DNA of 64,000 bases from Spirosoma validum (GCF_014699035.1 NZ_JACXAA010000012.1:186001-250000), one strand, 5' to 3'; positions 45,882 through 54,720 are shown, numbered from the stretch's first letter. Numbers and translations are program-made. The notes: a model not told the origin generated them from the sequence alone.

Positions 45882-47042
45882 ATGGTAACCCTATATCGAT
45901 TTTTTTTCGGAAACGCATTAAGTATACTACTGGTAATTAGCTTCTTTTCGAAACTTCAAGCGCAAACAGTTGACGATAGTTACGTTAAAAATTATCTGCA
46001 ACACGTAGCGAATGAAAGTAGTGCGCCCGGCGTTTCGGCAGCCGTATCGATAAAAGGAAAGACGGTTTTTTCGGGCGGAGTCGGATACGCTGATCTGGAC
46101 AATCGAGTGCCGCAGACTGGCGAAACGGTTCATTGCATTGGCTCGGTTTCTAAAGCTGTTGCTGTGATCGCGATTATGCAGCTGGAAGAAAAGGGCTTGC
46201 TTAGCCTGACGGATGAGATTCAGAAATACCTGCCTTACATGCCCAAAAAGCAAAAGCCAATCACGATCAATCATATCCTTACACATACCTCCGGCATCCG
46301 GCATTACGCCAAACAGGATAACGATAACTACGGCATTAAGCGAATGCGGCATTATGATACGTTCGAAGAAGCTACCACGATTTTCCGGGACGATCCGCTG
46401 CTGTTTGAGCCGGGGACGTATTATTCGTACTCGTCGTATTCCAGCAATTTAATGCACGGCATTGTGGAGAAAGTATCGGGTATGCCGTTCGAAGAATACA
46501 TGAAAAAGAACGTATGGCAACCCGCGGGCATGTTGAGTACCTGCTTTGATATTCCTTCCCGAATTATCACGAATCGCGGCAAAGGTTACGTAAAAGATGA
46601 AGCCGGCAATCTCATCAATGCGCCGTACGAAGATGTCAGCTATAAATACGCTGGCGGTGGTATTCTTTCCACGCCGGAGGACATGCTCAAGTTGGCTATC
46701 GCTCTGAACAAAGGGATTCTATTAAAACCGGCTACGCTGGAGAAACTATACAAACCTCAGTTCGATCGAAATAAAAAAGCCTTTAAACCTGATGCGAGCC
46801 AGCAAAAAGAACCGTCCTGGCAGGGATTGATCTGGTGGAGTGGTAAAGATCGTCAGGGCCGTACCTGGTATGGACATAGCGGTACGGTAAAAGGCACGCG
46901 ATCCTTCCTGATGAATTTTCCGGCCGAACAACTCGTCGTAGCCATTCAGGCGAATATTGGCAGTATAAAAATTGATGAATACGCGCTCGAACTGGCCGAG
47001 CTATTTTTAGCTGAAACCGTTACGTTACCAGCTAAACAGTAG
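45882..47042 (+). CDS. Beta-lactamase-family (class C/S12) serine hydrolase
   Basis: A 386-residue exported protein with signal segment about 10-28 (SILLVISFFSKLQAQ). The catalytic SxxK is S88-V-S-K91 in CIGSVSKAVAV, with ILTHTSGIRHY downstream. The Tyr region YSSYSSNLMHG has Ser where YxN normally has Asn, a known variant among S12 relatives, and HSGTVKG stands for the third motif. Such enzymes are D-aminopeptidases, esterases or DD-peptidases more often than beta-lactamases. ATG at 45882 begins the signal peptide; an upstream start would translate the adjacent palindrome. It is the last gene of the peptide locus. Confidence 0.87.
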   Translation: MVTLYRFFFGNALSILLVISFFSKLQAQTVDDSYVKNYLQHVANESSAPGVSAAVSIKGKTVFSGGVGYADLDNRVPQTGETVHCIGSVSKAVAVIAIMQLEEKGLLSLTDEIQKYLPYMPKKQKPITINHILTHTSGIRHYAKQDNDNYGIKRMRHYDTFEEATTIFRDDPLLFEPGTYYSYSSYSSNLMHGIVEKVSGMPFEEYMKKNVWQPAGMLSTCFDIPSRIITNRGKGYVKDEAGNLINAPYEDVSYKYAGGGILSTPEDMLKLAIALNKGILLKPATLEKLYKPQFDRNKKAFKPDASQQKEPSWQGLIWWSGKDRQGRTWYGHSGTVKGTRSFLMNFPAEQLVVAIQANIGSIKIDEYALELAELFLAETVTLPAKQ

Positions 47043-47081
47043 GCAGTACGTGGGCGTTATTATACCCGCCTTGCCAGAATT

Positions 47082-47702
47082 TCAGATAACTTCCAGCAAC
47101 ATATTGCCGGACTGAGCGACTAGTTCGATAAAGATACTGAAGGCAATTCCCATATCTTTTTCGACGGCAAACTTGATCACTTTCATCGACCTGACCATGT
47201 GTTTCTTGATCGCACTACTCGATACGCCCAAAATCTGCGCAGCTTCTTCGTAGCTTTTTTCCTGCTGTCGGCATAGCTTAAACACGGCCCGGCTTTGGGG
47301 TGGTAACGTATCAAGAACAGCCTGGAGAAACTGCTGATACTCCTTGACCAACAGTACGTCTTCCGTGTCATTTTTGGACACAGAATAGCTTTTTAAGACC
47401 TCCCCTTTAATGCGATCTTCAACGGCCGCGCGTTTCAGGCAATTGAACGTATGATTTTTGGTGATGGTAAACAGATACGATTTAAACGAATTGATTTCCT
47501 GAATGACCGAGCGCTCTTCCCATAGTTTCATGAAGACTTCCTGACAAATGTCGTTCGATAGCTCGGCGGACTTGATAAACTTGTAAATGAACCGGTAGAT
47601 GCTGGGGCGGTAAAAATCGTGGAGCTTATTGAACGCTTTTTCATCGCCAATGGCGACCTGGTTAAGCAACATATTTTCGTTTGCAAAAGTCATTTCATAC
47701 AA
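47082..47702 (-). CDS. ECF RNA polymerase sigma factor
   Basis: A 206-residue ECF sigma-70 factor. Region 2 is around residues 20-90 (FYRPSIYRFIYKFIKSAELSNDICQEVFMKLWEE, FKSYLFTITKNH) and region 4 around 130-185 (LPPQSRAVFKLCRQQEKSYEEAAQILGVSSSAIKKHMVRSM). It is of the Bacteroidota FecI/SusCD-linked type. No anti-sigma gene follows. The only FecR relic lies 16 kb away at the other end of the SusC/D locus. It is convergent to the serine hydrolase. Confidence 0.92.
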   Translation of the reverse strand: MYEMTFANENMLLNQVAIGDEKAFNKLHDFYRPSIYRFIYKFIKSAELSNDICQEVFMKLWEERSVIQEINSFKSYLFTITKNHTFNCLKRAAVEDRIKGEVLKSYSVSKNDTEDVLLVKEYQQFLQAVLDTLPPQSRAVFKLCRQQEKSYEEAAQILGVSSSAIKKHMVRSMKVIKFAVEKDMGIAFSIFIELVAQSGNMLLEVI

Positions 47703-47972
47703 TGAGTTTGGTTATCAGAGGGAGTGATAATGCAGGCTTGCCAGATACGCAGAACTCATTCGTCAAATCGCAATCGATTGATTTATAAAAACTCCTGCGA
47801 TTATCCTACTATCTTACAATACCATAAAATATAATTCTGCATAATTATCAAATGTAAAAATTTTGTATCTCACTACCCTACATAGTAAAAATTAAATTTC
47901 AGAATTGCATCTCTGGTAGCTGTTTCTGTATTTTCAGGAGATTTCTGGAAAGAATGATGTTTTTAGAGCGGC

Positions 47973-47993
47973 TATACTTGCAACAAGGTTGCA
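47973..47993 (+). promoter_or_regulatory. Zur-like operator overlapping a -7-like element
   Basis: TGCAAC-AAG-GTTGCA (47979-47993) is a perfect 6-bp dyad with 3-nt centre, the same core and spacing as the operator before the CobW gene. It overlaps TATACTTG (47973-47980), which differs by one base from the TAnnTTTG -7 consensus and lies 47 nt before the His-rich lipoprotein. The rest of the 47703-48026 gap is AT-rich and shows no gene. Confidence 0.6.
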
Positions 47994-48026
47994 CAATGTG
48001 CATATTTGTCGTTAAGACTTCTGCTT

Positions 48027-48485
48027 ATGCGCTACGTAATCACTTTCAGTATAGTGATGTGCCTGATTGGCTGTTCCGGTCAATCGGATGCTGACAAAGC
48101 CCTGCTTGACGAAGCGGGCCGTTATCACATGGAAGCTATTGACATCCAGGAACAGGTAGAGCCGGTCATTGATCGGATTGACTCCGTGCGGACGTTGCTC
48201 GCAAAAAAAACGTCGCCCGAAGCGAAAGCAGCGGGGCAATCGCTCGACAGCCTGAAAACGGCGTTTGAGGAGTGGGAAGAAAACCTGGTCGAAGTACCCG
48301 GTTTGAAACATGACCATCATGAGCATGGCGAGGGCAAACACCATCATCACCACCATCATAACAACGACACCAAGGATATGCCCGCCGATCAGCTACGTGA
48401 CCTTCAGCAGGCATTCCTGGCGAATATCAGGCAGATTCAGCAGCAAACGCAGCAGGCCATGGAACGAGCCAACCGTTTACTGTAA
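48027..48485 (+). CDS. His-rich lipoprotein, probable zinc/metal binder
   Basis: A 152-residue lipoprotein with lipobox VMCLIGCSGQ (Cys about 16). The mature part is mostly helical and charged, with a His tract (HDHHEHGEGKHHHHHHH, about 94-110) suited to binding Zn or Ni, and a Gln-rich C-terminal helix. No catalytic domain is visible. It shares an operator motif with the nearby CobW-family GTPase gene, so a role in zinc storage or delivery at the envelope under zinc limitation is inferred. Its end overlaps the convergent oxidoreductase gene by 9 nt. Confidence 0.72.
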   Translation: MRYVITFSIVMCLIGCSGQSDADKALLDEAGRYHMEAIDIQEQVEPVIDRIDSVRTLLAKKTSPEAKAAGQSLDSLKTAFEEWEENLVEVPGLKHDHHEHGEGKHHHHHHHNNDTKDMPADQLRDLQQAFLANIRQIQQQTQQAMERANRLL

Positions 48486-49403
48486 TGCGCGTTGAAATTC
48501 CTCTTCGATTAATTCTTTGTTGATGAAAACGGCTGTCCGTAAGCCATTCGTACCCGCCACCATGACCTGACGCATCATCGTGTGCGTATCGCCAGCCGCA
48601 AACACGCCCGACACGCTGGTTCGTCCCCAGTCATCAACCTGCACAAAACCCACGTCATCGTGCAGACAGCCTAACTGCTGAGCAATCGGCGATGCCTGAC
48701 TGGATAAAGGACGGGCAAACAAAGCATCCAGTGGGTAATGAGTCTGGTCATCCAGCAACACGCTGGTCAATTGCCCATTCTGGTGCGTGATGGCCATAAT
48801 CGGCGTCTCAACAAGCCTCACCTGATGACGGAACAAAGCGGCTTTCTGCTCGGTCGATAACGTAGCAGGCCCATTGGTAAACAGAGTGAGATTCGGGCTC
48901 CAGTGCTGGATCAGTTTCGCAAACTCGAACCCCTCATCGCCATTGCCCAGTACGCCCAACGCCTGACCATGCACCTCGTAGCCATGGCAATACGGACAGT
49001 GCAGCACTGAAATGCCCCAGCATTCCCTTATCCCCGGAATGGGCGGAAGCTCATCGTTTAACCCCGTCGCCAGTAGCAAACGGCTAGCCGAATACGTAGC
49101 GCCCGTGTCCGTCGTCACCTCAAAAACGGTATCCTGCTGCGCAGCCGTGGAGACAGTAGCCTTTATCAATTGTACCGTCGGATAAGCCAGTGCCTGCTGG
49201 CGGGCGATAGCGCTCAGTTCAGCGGGTGTTGCGCCATCGCGCGTCAGAAAACTATGCGAATGCGGAGTTTGCCGATTGGCGGGTTTGCCATTGTCCAGCA
49301 CCAGCACCCGACGTAGTGATCGGCCCAGGACTAAGGCCGCACTTAAACCGGCGTAACTACCGCCAATAATAATGACGTCGTATGTTGATGCATATGTCTC
49401 CAT
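48477..49403 (-). CDS. Thioredoxin-reductase-like FAD/NAD(P) oxidoreductase
   Basis: A 308-residue flavoprotein. FAD-binding GxGxxG variant in DVIIIGGSYAGLSAALVLGRS, redox-active CxxC in HCPYCHGYEV (about 137-140), NAD(P) site LGVLGNGDEGFEFA and a C-terminal GVFAAGDTHTMMRQ. It is of thioredoxin-reductase fold, but atypical family members reduce other disulfides or lack a thioredoxin partner; no thioredoxin gene is adjacent. It is tail-to-tail with the His-rich lipoprotein and downstream of the CobW gene on the same strand, separated by 176 nt. Confidence 0.87.
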   Translation of the reverse strand: METYASTYDVIIIGGSYAGLSAALVLGRSLRRVLVLDNGKPANRQTPHSHSFLTRDGATPAELSAIARQQALAYPTVQLIKATVSTAAQQDTVFEVTTDTGATYSASRLLLATGLNDELPPIPGIRECWGISVLHCPYCHGYEVHGQALGVLGNGDEGFEFAKLIQHWSPNLTLFTNGPATLSTEQKAALFRHQVRLVETPIMAITHQNGQLTSVLLDDQTHYPLDALFARPLSSQASPIAQQLGCLHDDVGFVQVDDWGRTSVSGVFAAGDTHTMMRQVMVAGTNGLRTAVFINKELIEEEFQRALQ

Positions 49404-49579
49404 GGCCTAAATCAGGTTTGATACGTTTATTCGGTACATTAGTCCGATGACCAACTGGGTCCTGGCTCGCCGAGACAGGCCATTTGGCCGGAGGGGAGTG
49501 CTTGACCACGAAGAAAGTACCCAACCATCGAATGGCCTTTAGTCACTCACCCTCCTGCAACAAAATTTTTACTTTCCCT

Positions 49580-50848
49580 TTATTCCCAAACCGGAAAAGG
49601 ATCGTTGAAGCGCCCGCCCGTTTCCAGGTGTTTTAGTTCGGCTTCAGTACAAAGACAGGCCTGTAATTCGTTCGTGATTTGGACCGGATTCAAGTCCTGC
49701 CCGATAATGACCAGCTCATTTTGCCGATCGCCAAACCGCTTATGCCAGCGCGCTTCAATAGCCTTTTGATTTTGCACAAACGATACGTAGCGAACTCGCT
49801 GGCTGAACGGCATGGATGCCCACCAGATACCCGCCGATTCAGCCCGCAGGCTACCGCCCGCCTGACTGAAGTTGAGTGCATCGCTGGGTCGGGACGCTAG
49901 CCAGAACAGGCCCTTGCTACGGAGTACACCTGCCGGAAAGTTCTCGCTCAGGTAGCGCCAGAAACGTACCGGGTGGAACGGGCGACGGTCGCGGAAAACA
50001 AACGATGAGATGCCGTATTCTTCTGTTTCGGGCGTATGACCTTTCCCCTGTTTATGATTTTGTAATTCCTGAATCCAGCCTGCCGACTGCGAGGCTTCGT
50101 CGAAATTAAATCGGCCCGTGTTCAGAATTTCAGCCGGATCGATTTTACCAAACTGACTTTCAATCAGCTTTGCCTTCGGGTTCAGTTTGCGCAGGATAGC
50201 TTTCAGCTCACCAATGGACGCGTTGAAAAGCATATCCGTTTTGTTGAGGATAATCACGTCGGCAAACTCAATCTGATCGGTCAACAGATTGACGATGGTT
50301 CGCGTATCGCTGCTATCCTGGTTAAGTTCACGGTCACGTATCGTATCGACGCTACCAAAATCGCGGGCGAAGTTAAAGGCATCAACCACCGTGACGAGCG
50401 TATCAAGACGGGCGAAACGGGAAAGGTCAATTTTCTTTTCGTCATCAACCGAAGCGTCGGAGCGAAATGAAAACGTCTGGGCAACCGGCAAAGGCTCTGA
50501 AATGCCCGACGATTCAATCAGTAAGTAATCGAATCGACCTTCCTGCGCCAGTTTTTCCACCTCAACCATCAGATCTTCCCGTAGCGTACAGCAAATGCAG
50601 CCGTTGGACATTTCCACTAGTTTTTCTTCCGTACGCGAAAGCGCTCCCTCCTGCCGAACAAGTTCAGCATCTACGTTCACCTCACTCATGTCGTTGACAA
50701 TCACGGCTACTTTTAAGCCCTGTTTGTTGTGAAGTACATGATTGAGCAAAGTGGTTTTGCCAGCTCCCAGAAAACCACTCAACACCGTAACGGGCAAACG
50801 CGGAGCGGATGATGCACGAGAATTTACTACGTTCGTTTGACTTACCAT
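49580..50848 (-). CDS. CobW/COG0523-family GTPase, putative zinc metallochaperone
   Basis: A 422-residue G3E GTPase. P-loop [11 protein letters not shown] (24-34), metal-binding CxCC motif [11 protein letters not shown] (Cys84, Cys86, Cys87), Mg/Walker [15 protein letters not shown], guanine specificity NKTD, and a C-terminal CobW_C domain with RPFHPVRFW. Zinc-responsive members (ZigA/ZNG1-type) insert zinc into client enzymes when zinc is scarce. A 41-bp palindromic operator abuts the start. The ATG lies within a few bases of the expected transcription start, so the mRNA may be leaderless. Confidence 0.9.
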   Translation of the reverse strand: MVSQTNVVNSRASSAPRLPVTVLSGFLGAGKTTLLNHVLHNKQGLKVAVIVNDMSEVNVDAELVRQEGALSRTEEKLVEMSNGCICCTLREDLMVEVEKLAQEGRFDYLLIESSGISEPLPVAQTFSFRSDASVDDEKKIDLSRFARLDTLVTVVDAFNFARDFGSVDTIRDRELNQDSSDTRTIVNLLTDQIEFADVIILNKTDMLFNASIGELKAILRKLNPKAKLIESQFGKIDPAEILNTGRFNFDEASQSAGWIQELQNHKQGKGHTPETEEYGISSFVFRDRRPFHPVRFWRYLSENFPAGVLRSKGLFWLASRPSDALNFSQAGGSLRAESAGIWWASMPFSQRVRYVSFVQNQKAIEARWHKRFGDRQNELVIIGQDLNPVQITNELQACLCTEAELKHLETGGRFNDPFPVWE

Positions 50849-50852
50849 ACGG

Positions 50853-50904
50853 CAAATCTAACGATATTTTTCTTTTTGCAACAATGTTGCAAAAAGAAAA
50901 ATAT
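50853..50904 (-). promoter_or_regulatory. 41-bp perfect palindromic operator (Zur-like) with -7 element
   Basis: ATATTTTTCTTTTTGCAACA (50864-50883) and its exact complement (50885-50904) flank a single A. The core TGCAAC-AAT-GTTGCA has the same core and spacing as the site at 47979-47993. On the minus strand the -7 element TAGATTTG (50853-50860) follows at once, so the palindrome covers the spacer and -33 region, an ideal repressor position. The regulator itself is not in the window. Confidence 0.75.
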
Positions 50905-50920
50905 AAATTCACGTCAACAC

Positions 50921-51232
50921 CTACGAACAGCTTGTGTCTACTTCATTAATCAGTTGCTGGATGGCAAGTTGCAGGTCCGACGGTACTGATTCAGCAGAAT
51001 AGTGTAGTGTTTCCTTAATTAGCCGCCATTGATCTGAACTCAGCAGAATCAGTTCGGTCGAGAAATCGACGGTTGGCTGATTAGCGTCGCTGCGGGTAAT
51101 GAGTAAACGCTGCTTTATGGCTTCCGCCAACTGATGGCATAACTCACTTCGGACGTATTGATCTAACGTATAGGCTGGGATTCGCCCTTCGGTATCGGCT
51201 TTTTTTAACGTAGTGATTGCTTTATAATTCAT
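50921..51232 (-). CDS. Hypothetical protein, 103 aa
   Basis: A small soluble protein that I do not recognise, predicted mostly helical (LDQYVRSELCHQLAEAIKQRL, LQLAIQQLINEVD) with a central strand segment TVDFSTELILLSSDQW. No signal peptide, membrane segment or known motif is visible. It lies between the thioesterase (26 nt upstream, same strand) and the CobW operator, and may be the last gene of the CWC-protein/thioesterase operon. Confidence 0.6.
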   Translation of the reverse strand: MNYKAITTLKKADTEGRIPAYTLDQYVRSELCHQLAEAIKQRLLITRSDANQPTVDFSTELILLSSDQWRLIKETLHYSAESVPSDLQLAIQQLINEVDTSCS

Positions 51233-51258
51233 TGGTTTGGCTTACGGGAAGCGATTCG

Positions 51259-51660
51259 TTACAGAATGCGAATCGGTTTTTTATCTTCATCCAGCGCCAC
51301 GAACGTAAACGATCCGTGAATCGCCTGGTGCCGCTCCATGGAATACATTTCCTCCACGTAAATCTCGACGGCAATCCGAATGCTGGTATTTCCCACGTGT
51401 TCCACCCGTCCAACCAGTTCGATAATCGTTCCAGCCGGAATCGACTTGGTGAAATTGATTTTATCGGACGAAACGGTCACCATGCGTTTCCGGGAGAACC
51501 GGGTAGCTGTGATAAAAGCGACCTCGTCCATCAGTTGCAGGGCCGTACCACCAAAGAGCGTATCGTAGTGATTCGTTGTATTCGGGAAAACAGCTTTAAA
51601 AATTCGGGTTTCCGCAGCGGCTATTCGAGCGGTTATTTCGGGGGTTTCGTCAATGGCCAT
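51259..51660 (-). CDS. Hotdog-fold acyl-CoA thioesterase
   Basis: A 133-residue hotdog-fold enzyme of the YciA/BACH type that hydrolyses acyl-CoA to free acid and CoA in the cytosol. It shows NHYDTLFGGTALQLMDEVAFITATRFSR, where the central helix and the preceding Asn/Asp form the active site, and VSSDKINFTKSIPAGTIIELVGRV. Length matches single-domain family members. The start ATG overlaps the end of the upstream CWC gene by 11 nt, so the two are translationally coupled. Confidence 0.9.
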   Translation of the reverse strand: MAIDETPEITARIAAAETRIFKAVFPNTTNHYDTLFGGTALQLMDEVAFITATRFSRKRMVTVSSDKINFTKSIPAGTIIELVGRVEHVGNTSIRIAVEIYVEEMYSMERHQAIHGSFTFVALDEDKKPIRIL

Positions 51661-51898
51661 GCAGTAATTTTGTTAATCTGTTCTGATGCGTCTGCTGGTT
51701 GTATTCCGTTCGGAGTGCCAGTAAACAGTCGGCACACAGACAGCCCTGATACTGCGAACTGACGTAGTGCTGTTGCGCGTCCGACAGCTGAACACGCTGG
51801 CATTGGCATAAGTTGATGCTGCCAACCCGACATTCAAAAGAACGCTGGCAACGTGGGCAGGCCGTGTGTTCGTGTTTACCAATACAATCAGAGTTCAT
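51650..51898 (-). CDS. Cysteine-rich CWC-type small protein
   Basis: An 82-residue protein with three Cys pairs: TACPRCQRSFECRVG, NLCQCQRV and GCLCADCL. This fits the cysteine-rich CWC family, probably a small zinc-binding fold, of unknown function. I start at the Met at 51898 (MNSDCIGKHEH), because upstream codons fall towards the intergenic palindrome. It is coupled to the thioesterase by an 11-nt overlap. Confidence 0.75.
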   Translation of the reverse strand: MNSDCIGKHEHTACPRCQRSFECRVGSINLCQCQRVQLSDAQQHYVSSQYQGCLCADCLLALRTEYNQQTHQNRLTKLLHGH

Positions 51899-51915
51899 CT
51901 TTTCTAATGTGTTTT

Positions 51916-52010
51916 TTAACCGCAAAGGACGCAGAGGTCATTCGCAAAGATCGCAGTTGTATAAAGCTTTGTGTTCTTTGCGAATGACCTTTGCGCTCTC
52001 TGCGGTTAAC
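51916..52010. repeat. Imperfect inverted repeat, CGCAGAGG family
   Basis: TTAACCGCA (51916) to TGCGGTTAA (ending about 52009). Arms of about 33 nt carry GGTCATTCGCAAAGA and its complement with a few mismatches. It lies between two minus-strand genes, just past the metE stop. Confidence 0.75.
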
Positions 52011-52014
52011 ACGT

Positions 52015-54357
52015 TTATACCGACTCAGTGACTAGTTCGCGGGCTGTTTGGGCGGCCTGCACCATGTTTTTCAGGGCTTCGGTGGTTTCCGGCCAGCGAC
52101 GTGTTTTCAGGCCACAATCGGGGTTCACCCATAAATTCCGGGCAGGCAGTACGTTGGTGGCTTTCTGAAGCAGGTCAACCATCTCCTGAACCGTCGGTAC
52201 GCGCGGGCTGTGAATGTCATAAACGCCCGGTCCGATTTCGTTCGGATACGCAAAACGGGCAAACGCATCCAGCAATTCCATCTGCGAGCGCGATGTTTCA
52301 ATCGTAATCACATCAGCGTCCAGATCGGCAATGGCACCGATAATGTCGTTGAACTCCGCGTAACACATGTGCGTATGAATCTGGGTATGATCCTGTACAC
52401 CCGAAGCGGCCACCCGGAACGCCATAACGGCCCAGTTCAGATAGGTATCCCAGTTCTCCCGACGGAGCGGCAAGCCTTCCCGTAGCGCCGGTTCATCGAT
52501 CTGGATCACGCCAATACCGGCGTTTTCCAGGTCAACCACTTCGTCGTGAATCGCCAGCGCAATTTGCAGACACGTATCCCGACGGGGCTGATCATCACGT
52601 ACAAACGACCATTGCAGAATCGTAACGGGTCCGGTAAGCATGCCTTTCACGGGCTTGCTGGTCAGCGACTGCGCATATTGCGCCCAACGTACCGTCATCG
52701 GTTCGGGCCGGTGAACGTCGCCGTAAATAATCGGCGGTTTCACACACCGCGAACCGTAACTCTGCACCCAGCCGTTTTCACTGAACCCAAAGCCGTCCAG
52801 CAGTTCGCCGAAATACTCGACCATGTCGTTTCGTTCGAACTCACCGTGTACCAATACGTCCAGCCCGATTTCTTCCTGCCAGCGAATGGCCTGCTCGGTT
52901 TCCTGTTGGATGAACGCGTCATATTCCTCTACCGATTTCTCACCTTTCTTAAATTTAGATCGGTTTGCCCGTACGGCTTCCGTCTGCGGAAACGAACCAA
53001 TCGTCGTGGTCGGAAATAGCGGTAAGTGCAGGCGTTCATGTTGTAAAGCCTGCCGCTGCGTGAATGCGCCAGTACGTTGCGCATCTTCTTCGGTCAACTG
53101 CTTTAACCGAGTTTGTACAGCCGGACGATTGATAATCGGCGATTGACGACGAGCCGTGTGAGCCGCCTGATTGGCCGTCAACGTAGCATTCGCTTCAGCA
53201 TTATCCGGCTCACGAATGAGGGTTGCCAACGTAGCAATCTCGTCCAGTTTTTGCCGGGCAAAGGCGAGCCACTGTTTGATTTCTGGAGTCAGTCCCTCTT
53301 CATTCGTTTCAGAATCCAGATCGCAGGGAACGTGCACAAGGGAGCAGGAGGGCGCAATCAGTACGCGCTCCTGCCCGATTGCGTCAATCGCCCGTTGAAT
53401 TGTTGCCTGCGATTTCGCCAGATCGTTAATCCAGATGTTACGTCCATCCACAACGCCCAGCGACAACCGCGTTTGTTTATTGACAAAATCCGGTTGCAGA
53501 ATATCATCCAGTTGGCTTGGGCAACGTACCAGATCAAGGTGCAACGCATCGACGGGCAGTTGAATCGCCAGGTTTAGATTGTCACCGTAACATTCAAAGT
53601 AGGAAGCCAGCAACAGCTTGAGTTTCGGAAATTTAGCACGTAGCTGACCGTATGTTTTCGCGAAAGCTGCGCGCTGTTCATCCGTCAAATCCAGCGATAA
53701 CGTCGGTTCATCGAATTGAATCCAGTCGGCACCCTGATTTTCCAGTTGCGTCAGTATTTGTTCATAAACGGGTAGGAGCCGGTCCAGCAGATCCAGGCGA
53801 TCGAAGCCGGTTTTCTTCTCCTTACCAAGCAGTAAGTACGACACAGGGCCAAGCAATACGGGTTTCGCTACGGTATCCAGTGTTTGCTTTGCTTCCTCAA
53901 ACTCCTCGAAAATTTTCTCAGAAAGCAGCGTAAACGACTGATCAGCGGTAAACTCCGGTACGATGTAATGATAATTGGTATCGAACCACTTTGTCATTTC
54001 CATCGCCTTCAGGTCCAGACCATTCTGCTGATATCCCCGCGCCATCGCGAAGTACAGTGTCAGCAAATCAGCGTTCGGTCGATCGGCATCCAGCTGGTCA
54101 CGTAGCGGTTGAAACCGGTTAGGGATCGCGCCGACGGTCAGGGACATGTCCAGCACCTGGTCGTAGAACGAAAAGTCGTTGCAGGGAATCAGTTCGATGC
54201 CTGCCTGTTGTTGGGTCAGCCAGTTGCTTTGTCGAATTTGCCGACCAGCTTCCTGTACTTGCTGACGCGTGATTTTACCGGCCCAGAATTGTTCACAGGC
54301 CCATTTGAGTTCGCGGTGGCTACCGATTCGTGGATAGCCGAGATTGTGTGCGATCAT
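52015..54357 (-). CDS. metE: Cobalamin-independent methionine synthase
   Basis: A 780-residue zinc enzyme transferring a methyl group from methyltetrahydropteroyl-triglutamate to homocysteine. The N-terminal domain starts MIAHNLGYPRIGSHRELKWA. The C-terminal catalytic domain has the zinc ligands in THMCYAEFND and NPDCGLKTRRW, plus IQIDEPALREGLPLRR and FPTTTIGSFPQT. Length is near E. coli MetE (753). The ATG at 54357 begins the conserved MetE N-terminus; longer starts add unconserved residues. A cobalamin riboswitch lies upstream, so it should be off when B12 is plentiful. Confidence 0.96.
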   Translation of the reverse strand: MIAHNLGYPRIGSHRELKWACEQFWAGKITRQQVQEAGRQIRQSNWLTQQQAGIELIPCNDFSFYDQVLDMSLTVGAIPNRFQPLRDQLDADRPNADLLTLYFAMARGYQQNGLDLKAMEMTKWFDTNYHYIVPEFTADQSFTLLSEKIFEEFEEAKQTLDTVAKPVLLGPVSYLLLGKEKKTGFDRLDLLDRLLPVYEQILTQLENQGADWIQFDEPTLSLDLTDEQRAAFAKTYGQLRAKFPKLKLLLASYFECYGDNLNLAIQLPVDALHLDLVRCPSQLDDILQPDFVNKQTRLSLGVVDGRNIWINDLAKSQATIQRAIDAIGQERVLIAPSCSLVHVPCDLDSETNEEGLTPEIKQWLAFARQKLDEIATLATLIREPDNAEANATLTANQAAHTARRQSPIINRPAVQTRLKQLTEEDAQRTGAFTQRQALQHERLHLPLFPTTTIGSFPQTEAVRANRSKFKKGEKSVEEYDAFIQQETEQAIRWQEEIGLDVLVHGEFERNDMVEYFGELLDGFGFSENGWVQSYGSRCVKPPIIYGDVHRPEPMTVRWAQYAQSLTSKPVKGMLTGPVTILQWSFVRDDQPRRDTCLQIALAIHDEVVDLENAGIGVIQIDEPALREGLPLRRENWDTYLNWAVMAFRVAASGVQDHTQIHTHMCYAEFNDIIGAIADLDADVITIETSRSQMELLDAFARFAYPNEIGPGVYDIHSPRVPTVQEMVDLLQKATNVLPARNLWVNPDCGLKTRRWPETTEALKNMVQAAQTARELVTESV

Positions 54358-54529
54358 GCTGTTAAAAATAGATAAGATGATTGATCGCGTTCGATGCCGA
54401 ACTCCATACGCCAATCCCATTACCAGTACTTAATCAACACGACACACCGCTCCCAGCTCCGGATAGAAAGCAGGAAAGAGAGAAGAGGTCAATCTTGATG
54501 AAGCCCAATAGCGTGTAGGCGCAATCAGC

Positions 54530-54720
54530 AAAGCTAAGGCAAGTCTCCTGGCTTGTGACGGTATCTGCCGTCCTTCTCATTCTGCCGAAGCAAAACAATG
54601 GACATCGAGGGCAAACCCTTTTCTAAACGGTCACTGACAGTAGCAACGTCTGCTCGTGAATTTCACACGATTCCTTTTTAATCTCCTGAAACCTCTCAGG
54701 AAAACCATAGCCTGTTTGAC
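54530..54720 (-). promoter_or_regulatory. Cobalamin riboswitch upstream of metE
   Basis: On the minus strand the conserved core reads AAAAGGAATCGTGTGAAATT, then GCAGACGTTGCTACTGTCAG (about 54680-54630), and further on AAGCCAGGAGACTTGCC (about 54555-54538), the classic 3' part of the B12 element. It ends about 175 nt before the metE start and is expected to lower metE expression when adenosyl- or methylcobalamin binds. The remainder of 54358-54857 shows no gene. Confidence 0.9.

Noticed and set aside
49404-49579. Possible RNA element upstream of the thioredoxin-reductase-like gene
   Set aside because: Some GC-rich self-complementary pieces and one GTTGCA half-site, but no coherent fold or full operator.
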